Shown: in pieces, positions 1 to 7,522 of the stretch
How the letters are laid out: each line of letters begins with the position of its first letter
How positions within the stretch are numbered: the stretch's first letter is position 1
Notes under the pieces: model-generated
The model's input: the letters and a program-made list of their open reading frames with translations, nothing else
Told to the model about the DNA's origin: nothing
Database searches by the model: none
Translations under genes and position numbers: made by a program
NCBI GenBank assembly: GCA_030642425.1
Contig: DAOWNU010000033.1
Location: forward strand, 1-10,108
Origin: a bacterium
GTDB taxonomy: Bacteria; UBP14; UBA6098
DNA length: 10,108 nucleotides
Direction: 5' to 3'

Positions 1-3000
1 GGCTGTCGACTGTTCCGCCGCATGTATCATCGGCGGCGGTGAGACAAACATCGACAGTAACATCGTGCGTCCAATCGACAGGCGGAGTCCATGTGAGGAT
101 CGGGTCGGTCCAGTCGAGTTCGGGATCGGTGATATCGTAATCGGTTCCATCGACATTAAGCACAATAGTCGCCGGATCGATAGGGCAATCGAAAGAATCC
201 AATGAAACGAAATAGTCCATTACATTCTTGAACAACCGGGGATTCTGGTGTGTCGTGAAATCCATATCATGGTGCGGACCATTAAATAACCAGTGTTCGT
301 CGAAGTATATCACTATATCGCCGGAGCCATAATGTCTAACACCACAAGCACAGTTCGATATTGTTCCGGACCAGCATTCGTCGAGTCCAAAACCCCATTT
401 AATACCGTTCCCCGGAACCCAATCGACTCCGGCGTCTATGGGACTTCCCGGAACTGGATGTAACGAATCTGTTATTGCGAAGTAATGATCGTAAGATAGT
501 CCGAAGTCTGCGAGAAGGAAGTTCTCGAGGTCTATATCGTCATCGGCTATGACCCAGCCCGATATGCTCAGGATATTCCCGCCTGAATTCACATAGTTAG
601 TTAATACGTCTCTCTCCGATGCAGTATACATGCGCGGCCCATCGATCTTCACGTTGCCGATAACGACGACGTCGTAAGGATCGATAAGCGTCGATGTAAG
701 GATCGTTGTTTGTGGTATTTCATCTACAGTCCATCCCCATGAAGCAAGGGATTCCGCTGCGTGGGAATAACCTATAGTTGCGCCGTCGGTTAATCTGCCG
801 GACGCGTATCCCGGGTCTGTTAGCCAAAGAACAAGCCGGCTGGAACTACTTCCACCGCTGGCAAGGATTTGCATTATTATTTCCTGATCCTCGCACGCCG
901 AAATCGTGTTCGGCAGCGGCTCGATAATCTCGGCGGTCAAACCGCACGGAGAAGTATAAATGAACCAGCAAGTATCCAGAATATTCGGGCCGCACCAGTC
1001 GGGGGAATCTTCCGCATATATGCAAATCTCGATAGAATCGTCGCAATCGAAATCGTAGCCCGAAAGGTCGATCGAGACTATCGAATCGCCGTCCCAGTCC
1101 ACGACCGGGTCGGTGAAGTCGAAGCTGTAAATCCCAACATCGATAGTAACAGAACCGTCGTCGAGGCCAGAGAGGTAATCGTAAAGGTTGAGGTCGAGAT
1201 AATCGAACGCAGTCGCTATGATAACAGCCCCCGGTGGCGGATCGATATTCCAAACCACCGGCGGATCGAAATCGACATAGAACTCGCCGCAAACCGAATC
1301 CGGCAGCCAGACAGAATCCAGGTTCATAACGGCATTCAGGCAGGCGCTGACAGTCGCGCCGCTGGGCCACATCGTCGAGGGCACGAAAACGAGCCTCGAA
1401 ACGCCGTCCCATGTGAGTTCGGAAGCCACGGTTGAATATATAATACCTTCGATTTCAACCTCGATAGTACTCTCTACGATCCCCACCGAATCGGTGATTG
1501 TCCAAACTATCGAGTCCGGATCGCAGGCGGTCCAGTCGCCGTCGGGGACGTGGACATAGGTCGCCACAGGCACACCGCACAGCGTTGTGCTGAATGTAGA
1601 ATCCCCGGTGAAAACGGTATCGTAGGCGGAAGAGATGAGCGTATCGCCGGAGCAAGTGATGTAATGCTCGATACAGGATGTGTATCCGATAACCGCCCAG
1701 TTATGCGTCTCGCCGCAGGGGATTGTCAATGTCACGTGCGCGCTGTCTATCCCCGAGAAAACCAAAGCGCCGTCGAAGTAGAAATCGAACAAGGGCATGG
1801 CTGTCAGCGGCATTATCTCCCACTCGAAAAAGACATCGCCGGGAGAAACTATCGCACCTGCAGCCGGGGTTATCATGTCGATTCCGGTTATCGGGTCGTA
1901 ATCTATCGTGTAGGCAACAGTATCGTATGCGATGCAACCAAGTGTATCCGTGACCTCTAAGATCAATGTTACACTTGTGTCGGCGAATAAGTAGGCCGGA
2001 TTCGGCGCAGTCGCAAACTCCACGCTGTCGAGGTATTGCCAGCTATAGATGTATGGCTCGAAGCCTCCGCTTGCCGGTGGAACGCAGCCGATATCGAAGG
2101 TTGCACCGGGACATATATGGCCGTCCGGGCCGGCATGGGCCGAAAGATCGCTCACCGCTAACCACACCGTATCCTCGGCAAAACACCAGGATGAATCGTC
2201 CGTTACGACTACGCGAATGAAACTCGAAAAATCAACCCAGCCGGTCGGCGTGCAGGATAACGGATCATCGAAAGGCGCTTCCGGCCACCAGTGACAACTG
2301 TATGCGCCGCTGCCGCCGGCAATCTCGGCCCAAAAATTGATCGAATCGGGATAACACAAACCGGTGTCTGGATGCCCGATAACCGAAAGTTCGCATGGGC
2401 TAACGGTATATATCCAAGCGCTGTCGTCGATGTTCGGGCCGCACCAGTCCGGGCAGTCGGTCATGCGGGAAATGGCGAGATGAATCGTATCGCCGGGCAT
2501 AAAAATCCCCAGCGGCACTTTCACACATACGACCGTATCGACGCAACCGAAAGGCCCGAAGAAGAAGCTCCCGTGGCCGACCTCGACATAGACCGAGTCC
2601 AACCCCGACAGCCGGTCGATAATACATATCTCGACCGAATCGACCGTCGTCGGTATTTCACTGCCGGGGGAAGGCGTTATGTTCACTATCTCCGGCGGGC
2701 TTCTGTCGATATAAAACTCCCAGCACACGGGGATAATCAGCGGCATGTCGTCGAGATTGACCGCGCTGTCCACGCAAACAGAAACTGTCTCGCCGTCGGC
2801 CCACATCGGGGAGGACCGGAAAACCAATGTCGAGTCGCCGTCCCAGATAAGCCCCGGATCGGTGGTCCGATACGCAATCCCATTAACGGTCATGACAATC
2901 GAACTTTCGATTATCCCGATAGAATCGATTATAAACGCGACTATCGAGTCCGGATCGCAGGCGGTCCAGTCGCCGTCGGGGACGTGGACTGCGATTGCAT

Positions 3001-6000
3001 AAGGCTCGCCGCATTCGGGGGTATAAAAAGTATCGAGGATAGAATATACCGTTTCGGCGTAAGTAGTTACAGTCGTCTCACCGCAGGCGATATACTCTTC
3101 GAAGCATTCAGTATAGCCCGTAACTTCCCAGCCGAATGCCTCGCCGCCACAGGGGAACGGGACGGTAACGTGCGTCGAATCGATGCCGGTGAACATCGTC
3201 CCGGAAATATCAACGTCGAACAACATTGTAACTGTCGGCGGATACGGTTCCCACGAGAAATAGACATCGCCAACGGCAACGGTTTCGTGCATCGCGGGAG
3301 TAAGAAGATGAATGCTGTCCGGCGATATGTAATCCATCGAGAAATAAACTGTATCGAACGCCTCGCAGCCGAGCGAGTCCGTAACGTGCAGGACAAACCA
3401 TTCGTCGTTCAAGCCAAATGCGTGCGTGGGATGCTCATCCGTATAGAGAATCGCCCCGGTAGAATCGAGCCATTCGTAAGAATACGGCTCGAATCCGCCG
3501 ATTGCCGCGGGAACACATCCGAGAGCTATCGAATTATACGGGCAGATGTCCCCATCGGGACCGGCGTTTGCAACCGGGTTGGAGGCAATAATTGTTATAG
3601 TATCGCTCGCACTGCACATGAGAGAATCGTCATAAACCTCGGCAATATATACGATTGTCGATTCTATTGTCGCAGCCGGATCGGGCGAGGCCGGATCGTC
3701 GAGGCCGTCGGAGGGAGTCCATGTATATGTGTAGAAACCGCTTCCGCCGGTTGGAACGACGTTTAGATCGATAATGCCAAATCCACAGATCGCGGTGTCC
3801 GGGAAGGCATCGACAACGAGATCGCAGGGCATTATCCTAAACCACCAGCAGAAGCTCGTATCGTTGGGCGCACAATAATCGTAAGTCGGCGCGTCGAACA
3901 GGCTGTCCAGACAGATCGTTACGCTGTCGCCCTCGGTCAATGAAAGGCCATTTATACCGAGATATGCGCCGTCCCAGCTAAACGTCCAGCCGGCTGCGGG
4001 CAGGCCGTTAACGGTAACGGTAATAAAATCGAAAGAGACCGGATCGACACCGGCAGGTTCGTCGGCGATAAACACCCCTATCGAATCGGGGGCGATAAAA
4101 AGCACGCTGCCGTCCGTGGGGAGAAGCGGATCGGGCATCGGCGGCTCGATATCGACAATAAAACTGCACGGCGGCACGGAGGTGCTGCATCCGGCGTAAC
4201 TGGCGACATTCTCAAGCTCGAAAATCACCGTCTCCCCGTGTGTCCACGGTGTGCCCGGAGAGAACATGATCGAGACCGAATCGCTCATGTGAGTGGTAAT
4301 AACAATCTCCGGCGATATATTTGTATAAGTTATTCCGTTCACCACAGCTCTTATCGATGCCTCGCTTATAATTCCCACCGTATCGACAATCGTCCAGATT
4401 ATAGATTGGTTTTCGCAGGAAGTTATCCCCCCGCAAGGCGAAGGGATCGTAACCCAGCCGTAGGGGGCGGGAATAACATTCACAGATATTGTATCGACGT
4501 CGCTGCAGCCGAGCGAATCGAGGACGGTGACGATGTATTCGGTTAGAACGGTTGGAGAAAGGAGCGGGTTCGGCTCGATGGACGAGAACCCTGCGGGGAC
4601 GGACACCCATTCGTAACTATATCCCCCGCTTCCGCTTGCGGTGGGCGAACCGCCGATAGACACGGAACCGCCGACACAGATCTCGACATCCGGCCCGGCA
4701 TCTGCGATAACCTCGACCGGATATACCCAGATTGTATCTATATCCAGGCAATAGGTCATGTCGATACCCACATGGACTTCGAACATAGTCGTGTCGGCCG
4801 GATAGACAACGGGATTTGGGAGATCGCTTACAAAAATTCCGCCCGGATATGCCGACCAATTATACCAGTATGTGCCGCCCGGTCCGCTGCCGGTCGGGCT
4901 TCCACCGAGTATTACACTGTCGCCGAGGCAGATAATCCGATCCTCACCGGCATCCGCAATGACGTTTTCTATCGTAACGATAACGGTATCGACATCCTCG
5001 CAGCCGAGAGAGTCGGTAACAGTAACGATACACAGAAAAGTTGTGTCATCGACATGCAGCGGGGGCGTGAATGTTGGATTGGCCGAAGTCGCTGGGCTTA
5101 TATAAGCCGCAGGCTCCCAGCTATACGAAAGAGAGCCGAAACCGCCGGAACCAGTCGGACTTCCGCCGAGAACGACCCAGTCCTCCGTGCAGATACTTGT
5201 GTCGGGTCCGGCATCGGCAACCGGGTCGGAGATATAAATAGTCATATCGTCGGTGGCGACAGAGGACTCGTCGTCGGTAACGGTCAGTGTATAAGTTGTT
5301 GTCGTTGTGGGTGAAGCGACAGGATTGGCGATATTGGGATTGGAAAGGCCGGTCGATGGGCTCCACGAATAGCTGTAAGGCTCGACTCCGCCCGCAGCCG
5401 CCGGAGTTCCACCGATTGTAACTCCGGGGGCGCCGAGACAGAGATAGTAATCCGGGCCCGCGTTGGCAACGAGGGGAATATCGGCCAGAAGCCAGTATGT
5501 GCAGCACCATTCGGTGTCGTTCTCGCAGGGCATACAGCCTTCGCCGGTAATTATATCGTGGGCGACGAGACAGACCTCGATCTCCGGATCGAACAGGCCC
5601 AGCATAAATGCGCTGTCGGCGCGAATAGAGGCGTCGAACTGCCATCCACCGAATTGGTCCCCGGCGAGTATGTAGGTCAGATCAAAATCCACCGTTCGGG
5701 AGGTGGTTCCGGGCATGGGCAATCCGGGAATGAACGGGATCCCGTTGATAGTTATCTGCAGCGAAGTCAGCGTGGCCCAGAGCGCGGCCCAATCTATTGA
5801 TGGGATAGATGTTAGGTCGGTCAGGATAAGATCGATAGGCGTCAGCCCCACGCCGTCGTCGAAAACCAGCGCGGAGATAACAATATGAGTTGTGTCGTCG
5901 AGCGTGTCGCCGCAGGGCGGCGAGAAGCTCACCGCGCCGTCGTGCCACTCGCGCCACGGTGGGGAAGGCGGCCAGAGTGTGGCGTCGTGATGCTCCCACC

Positions 6001-7345
6001 AACCGACGTGCGGCGGTTCGAGATCGACGTGAAAATCGCTCTCCGGGAAAAATCGGATAGGGCAATCGGTCATATCCAGACCCGCTGTAACGATGACATC
6101 TATCTCGTCGAGATGAGTCCATCCGGGGGCCGACGGCGTGAATGTGAGGACTCCGCCGGTTCCGGAGGGCGCCCATGTTAAATTTGGCGAGGCCGGATAG
6201 CAATGTGTCGCGCCTTCGACCTGAATGCACAGGGTGTTTGGATTAACGCCCATATATCCGGTGAACTGTATTTCTATCTGCTGATAATCGCAGGCGGACC
6301 AGCGGCCGCTATATTCGGGGCACAGGAACTCGACTTCGGGACCGGGACAGCCGCAGTCCTCCACCCAGAGACATCCCACTATCGAATCGACATATCCGCC
6401 GCCTTCGATACGGATGAGGAAGCAATCGCCCCAGCCGGAACATCCGGGAATCTCCGTTATGTCCCAGACATAAGTGTGGTTTGCGCCGTCGGCGATTGGC
6501 CCATAGCTTTGCGGGTTTGGGGAATCGCCAACCGTGATACAGAAATCGGGAACGAGTGTCGCGGTTATGGGGTCTATCGTCCCGCCGGAAGTGTTCGTAA
6601 CCGTAATATCGATCTCGATAAACTCGGCAATATCGTCCACAATCTGGTCGAAAACGTCGCTAAGATCATGCGAGTCGTAGTCGAACCACATGCCGTCGCC
6701 TGCATCGCAATAATCCTCGAAATCGGAATCGTAACAGGAGAGGATATACACATGCCCGCCCCAGGCGATAATCTCGGATATCAGTGTCGATGGCGCAATC
6801 GAGCTGGCATCGTCGCACTCGTCGGAGATGAGTATGATTATCTTTTCGCAATCGAGGGCGTCCCGCCAGACAAAATTTACTATGGCCTCGTGGATAGCGT
6901 CCGCCTGCTTTTCCCATCCACCCTCGGCCTCGCTCAAATCGTCGAGAACGGCGGAGAAGGTTGCGAGGTCGGTTATAAGGTCGAAACCGTGGGGAAAGCC
7001 GAAGGTCTCGACAAAGGTCTCCAATCCGAAGGCGTAATCGAAACCCACCGAAGCAATATCATAGGCGAATCGGTCGATTTCATCGCGCAATTCCCCTATC
7101 GAACCGGCCATGCTCCCCGACGTATCGACCACGAACGCGATGTCCACACAGCCGATCTCGTGGATACATTCAACTGCGTCGTCATACCACCAGTCGTCCA
7201 TCGGCGACGAGGGCCGGTAAAAAGTTACAGACCGGCCGCCATGCCCGGATGCCGTAACTTTTTCGATAGTGATGGGCTGGCTCAAAGCTGTTAGGGAAAG
7301 GACGACGATTATCGCCATTGAGAAAAACCGATAACTTTTATTCAT
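1..7345 (-). CDS. Giant secreted modular surface protein: VWA, PKD-like and Ig-like repeats (C-terminus beyond left edge)
   Basis: This is a single open frame of 2448 codons, read through without a stop, that runs off the left edge. Start ATG 7345-7343 is preceded by GGAGAG and a strong promoter. Residues 1-22 form a Sec signal peptide (charged NKSYR, hydrophobic AIIVVLSLTAL, likely cleavage after ALS). A VWA domain spans about 66-240, with DTSGS at 74-78 and a SDE segment matching the usual later acidic site. An Ig-like (Big_5-like) module lies at about 340-440. Four PKD-like modules start at 626, 709, 795 and 879 (VANAGPD/VADAGPD type). A further Ig-like pair (about 970-1173) precedes two ~480-residue super-modules (1174-1650, 1651-2133). 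The last module (from about 2149) contains an amidotransferase-like insertion. Cysteines recur at fixed module positions, suggesting disulfides outside the cytoplasm. A role in adhesion or surface binding is inferred from family type. A C-terminal anchor or sorting domain would lie outside the window. Function is unproven; the gene itself is very secure. Confidence 0.95.
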   Translation of the reverse strand, partial: MNKSYRFFSMAIIVVLSLTALSQPITIEKVTASGHGGRSVTFYRPSSPMDDWWYDDAVECIHEIGCVDIAFVVDTSGSMAGSIGELRDEIDRFAYDIASVGFDYAFGLETFVETFGFPHGFDLITDLATFSAVLDDLSEAEGGWEKQADAIHEAIVNFVWRDALDCEKIIILISDECDDASSIAPSTLISEIIAWGGHVYILSCYDSDFEDYCDAGDGMWFDYDSHDLSDVFDQIVDDIAEFIEIDITVTNTSGGTIDPITATLVPDFCITVGDSPNPQSYGPIADGANHTYVWDITEIPGCSGWGDCFLIRIEGGGYVDSIVGCLWVEDCGCPGPEVEFLCPEYSGRWSACDYQQIEIQFTGYMGVNPNTLCIQVEGATHCYPASPNLTWAPSGTGGVLTFTPSAPGWTHLDEIDVIVTAGLDMTDCPIRFFPESDFHVDLEPPHVGWWEHHDATLWPPSPPWREWHDGAVSFSPPCGDTLDDTTHIVISALVFDDGVGLTPIDLILTDLTSIPSIDWAALWATLTSLQITINGIPFIPGLPMPGTTSRTVDFDLTYILAGDQFGGWQFDASIRADSAFMLGLFDPEIEVCLVAHDIITGEGCMPCENDTEWCCTYWLLADIPLVANAGPDYYLCLGAPGVTIGGTPAAAGGVEPYSYSWSPSTGLSNPNIANPVASPTTTTTYTLTVTDDESSVATDDMTIYISDPVADAGPDTSICTEDWVVLGGSPTGSGGFGSLSYSWEPAAYISPATSANPTFTPPLHVDDTTFLCIVTVTDSLGCEDVDTVIVTIENVIADAGEDRIICLGDSVILGGSPTGSGPGGTYWYNWSAYPGGIFVSDLPNPVVYPADTTMFEVHVGIDMTYCLDIDTIWVYPVEVIADAGPDVEICVGGSVSIGGSPTASGSGGYSYEWVSVPAGFSSIEPNPLLSPTVLTEYIVTVLDSLGCSDVDTISVNVIPAPYGWVTIPSPCGGITSCENQSIIWTIVDTVGIISEASIRAVVNGITYTNISPEIVITTHMSDSVSIMFSPGTPWTHGETVIFELENVASYAGCSTSVPPCSFIVDIEPPMPDPLLPTDGSVLFIAPDSIGVFIADEPAGVDPVSFDFITVTVNGLPAAGWTFSWDGAYLGINGLSLTEGDSVTICLDSLFDAPTYDYCAPNDTSFCWWFRIMPCDLVVDAFPDTAICGFGIIDLNVVPTGGSGFYTYTWTPSDGLDDPASPDPAATIESTIVYIAEVYDDSLMCSASDTITIIASNPVANAGPDGDICPYNSIALGCVPAAIGGFEPYSYEWLDSTGAILYTDEHPTHAFGLNDEWFVLHVTDSLGCEAFDTVYFSMDYISPDSIHLLTPAMHETVAVGDVYFSWEPYPPTVTMLFDVDISGTMFTGIDSTHVTVPFPCGGEAFGWEVTGYTECFEEYIACGETTVTTYAETVYSILDTFYTPECGEPYAIAVHVPDGDWTACDPDSIVAFIIDSIGIIESSIVMTVNGIAYRTTDPGLIWDGDSTLVFRSSPMWADGETVSVCVDSAVNLDDMPLIIPVCWEFYIDRSPPEIVNITPSPGSEIPTTVDSVEICIIDRLSGLDSVYVEVGHGSFFFGPFGCVDTVVCVKVPLGIFMPGDTIHLAISRMTDCPDWCGPNIDDSAWIYTVSPCELSVIGHPDTGLCYPDSINFWAEIAGGSGAYSCHWWPEAPFDDPLSCTPTGWVDFSSFIRVVVTDDSSWCFAEDTVWLAVSDLSAHAGPDGHICPGATFDIGCVPPASGGFEPYIYSWQYLDSVEFATAPNPAYLFADTSVTLILEVTDTLGCIAYDTVAYTIDYDPITGIDMITPAAGAIVSPGDVFFEWEIMPLTAMPLFDFYFDGALVFSGIDSAHVTLTIPCGETHNWAVIGYTSCIEHYITCSGDTLISSAYDTVFTGDSTFSTTLCGVPVATYVHVPDGDWTACDPDSIVWTITDSVGIVESTIEVEIEGIIYSTVASELTWDGVSRLVFVPSTMWPSGATVSACLNAVMNLDSVWLPDSVCGEFYVDFDPPVVWNIDPPPGAVIIATAFDYLDLNLYDYLSGLDDGSVTIDVGIYSFDFTDPVVDWDGDSIVSIDLSGYDFDCDDSIEICIYAEDSPDWCGPNILDTCWFIYTSPCGLTAEIIEPLPNTISACEDQEIIMQILASGGSSSSRLVLWLTDPGYASGRLTDGATIGYSHAAESLASWGWTVDEIPQTTILTSTLIDPYDVVVIGNVKIDGPRMYTASERDVLTNYVNSGGNILSISGWVIADDDIDLENFLLADFGLSYDHYFAITDSLHPVPGSPIDAGVDWVPGNGIKWGFGLDECWSGTISNCACGVRHYGSGDIVIYFDEHWLFNGPHHDMDFTTHQNPRLFKNVMDYFVSLDSFDCPIDPATIVLNVDGTDYDITDPELDWTDPILTWTPPVDWTHDVTVDVCLTAADDTCGGTVDS
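185..838 (-). other. ThuA/DUF4350-like (class I amidotransferase fold) domain inserted in an Ig-like module
   Basis: This region encodes residues about 2170-2387 of the giant protein. It begins RLVLWLTDPGYA, followed by an 'AAESLASWGWTVDEI' helix-strand, 'IDPYDVVVIGN', 'YTASERDVLTNYVNSGG' and 'NILSISGW'. That series matches the ThuA/DUF4350 type of glutamine-amidotransferase-like fold: beta strand, helix, a Y-D-V-V-V-I-G strand, then T-x-x-E...L-x-x-YV-x-x-GG. No clear catalytic Cys nucleophile elbow is visible, so a binding or structural role is likelier than catalysis. Residues before it (SACEDQEIIMQILA) and after it (PIDPATIVLNVDGTDYDI) look like the two halves of one Ig-like module of the kind seen elsewhere in the protein. 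Domain identification is from memory of the family pattern. Confidence 0.6.
1506..1555. repeat. 50-base exact direct repeat, copy 1
   Basis: This 50-base stretch is identical, base for base, to 2940-2989, 1434 bases away (exactly 478 codons, the super-module period). It encodes the start of an Ig-like module (VPDGDWTACDPDSIV). Flanking bases differ at once on both sides (1505 a versus 2939 g; 1556 a versus 2990 t), so it is a sharp island of identity inside otherwise diverged copies. Confidence 0.95.
2940..2989. repeat. 50-base exact direct repeat, copy 2
   Basis: This is the second copy of the exact 50-base repeat at 1506-1555, in the same codon phase and encoding the same residues at the start of the Ig-like module of super-module 1. 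Third codon positions are conserved too, which purifying selection on protein sequence alone does not predict. Confidence 0.95.
4466..5470 (-). repeat. Four tandem PKD-like modules inside the giant gene
   Basis: This stretch encodes residues 626 to about 958 as four consecutive modules with spacings of 83, 86 and 84 residues. Each opens with a V-x-A-x-AG-(P/E)-D motif, followed by an I/L-C-L/V-G segment, a GG(S/T)PT/A-x-G motif, a Y-x-Y-x-W core strand and a final T-V-T-D-x-LGC-type strand. This is the layout of PKD/SprB-like beta-sandwich repeats of secreted proteins. The copies are diverged, so the array looks old compared with the 50-base identity seen further along the gene. Their likely role is as spacers or ligand-binding units. 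Confidence 0.8.
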
Positions 7346-7348
7346 AAT

Positions 7349-7354
7349 CTCTCC
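7349..7354 (-). promoter_or_regulatory. Shine-Dalgarno GGAGAG of the giant gene
   Basis: GGAGAG on the minus strand lies three bases upstream of ATG 7345-7343, so the GGAG core is five bases away. Together with the signal peptide that begins right after this ATG, it fixes the start. The two large genes to the right lack a comparable site. Confidence 0.8.
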
Positions 7355-7373
7355 GGATTAAAATACATATAAC

Positions 7374-7402
7374 ATTATAATAAACATATTTATTAAGGTC
7401 AA
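7374..7402 (-). promoter_or_regulatory. Sigma70-type promoter of the giant gene
   Basis: The minus strand has TTGACC (7397-7402, one mismatch to the -35 consensus), a 17-base AT-rich spacer (7380-7396) and a perfect TATAAT (7374-7379). Initiation would fall near 7366-7368, giving a leader of about 22 bases that carries the Shine-Dalgarno. The giant gene is therefore probably transcribed independently of the gene to its right. Confidence 0.75.
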
Positions 7403-7470
7403 TGCAAGATTATTCTGTTCCAACGCGATTTCTTTTATTCGATGCCGCCGATTATTGAAAAAAAATGTCT

Positions 7471-7503
7471 GTAATTGCGAGGAGTGCAGCGAGAAAGCGA
7501 TTT
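7471..7503. repeat. Copy of a dispersed 'ATTGCGAGGAG...AGCGA' repeat
   Basis: The sequence GTAATTGCGAGGAGTGCAGC, followed by GAGAAAGCGATTT, closely resembles the intergenic repeat of the form 'GTCATTGCGAGGAGCGAAGC(GACGAAGCAAT)' that recurs in many unrelated bacterial genomes. It sits 20 bases past the stop of the SLOG-like gene, in the 177-base spacer before the giant gene's promoter. The assignment rests on recall of the motif; only one copy is seen here. Confidence 0.5.
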
Positions 7504-7522
7504 CCATTCAAAACTTCATATC

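Larger units (their letters stand above)
947..3826 (-). repeat. Two tandem super-modules of about 480 residues
   Basis: Unit 1 covers bases 3826-2396 (residues 1174-1650, 477 aa) and unit 2 covers bases 2395-947 (residues 1651-2133, 483 aa). Both have the same order: a 'PC(D/E)L' start, two PKD-like modules (the second with AGPDG-x-IC and GCVP motifs), an FN3-like module ending in IPCGE/FPCGG plus a Cys-rich strand, an Ig-like module opening with VPDGDWTACDPDS, and a final module with D-x-PP and a DWCGPN motif. The next 'PCGL' at residue 2133-2135 starts another segment. The boundary cysteines are at residues 1174, 1651 and 2134. This indicates duplication of a five-domain block. Confidence 0.85.

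Noticed and set aside
2291..3766. Plus-strand open frame of 491 codons, and similar ones at 869-1435, 4772-5314 and 6203-7294
   Set aside because: They lie in exact antisense register to the giant gene. GAT (Asp) and ATC (Ile), both very common in that protein, are reverse complements, so the opposite strand is also free of stops. Their proteins are Arg/Asp/Ile-rich with no domain pattern, start site or secretion signal.
7458..7503. Intrinsic terminator for the SLOG-like gene ending in a run of eight T on the minus strand (7458-7465)
   Set aside because: The T-run is real, but no GC-rich inverted repeat was found just upstream of it; the adjacent dispersed-repeat sequence does not fold into a simple hairpin.
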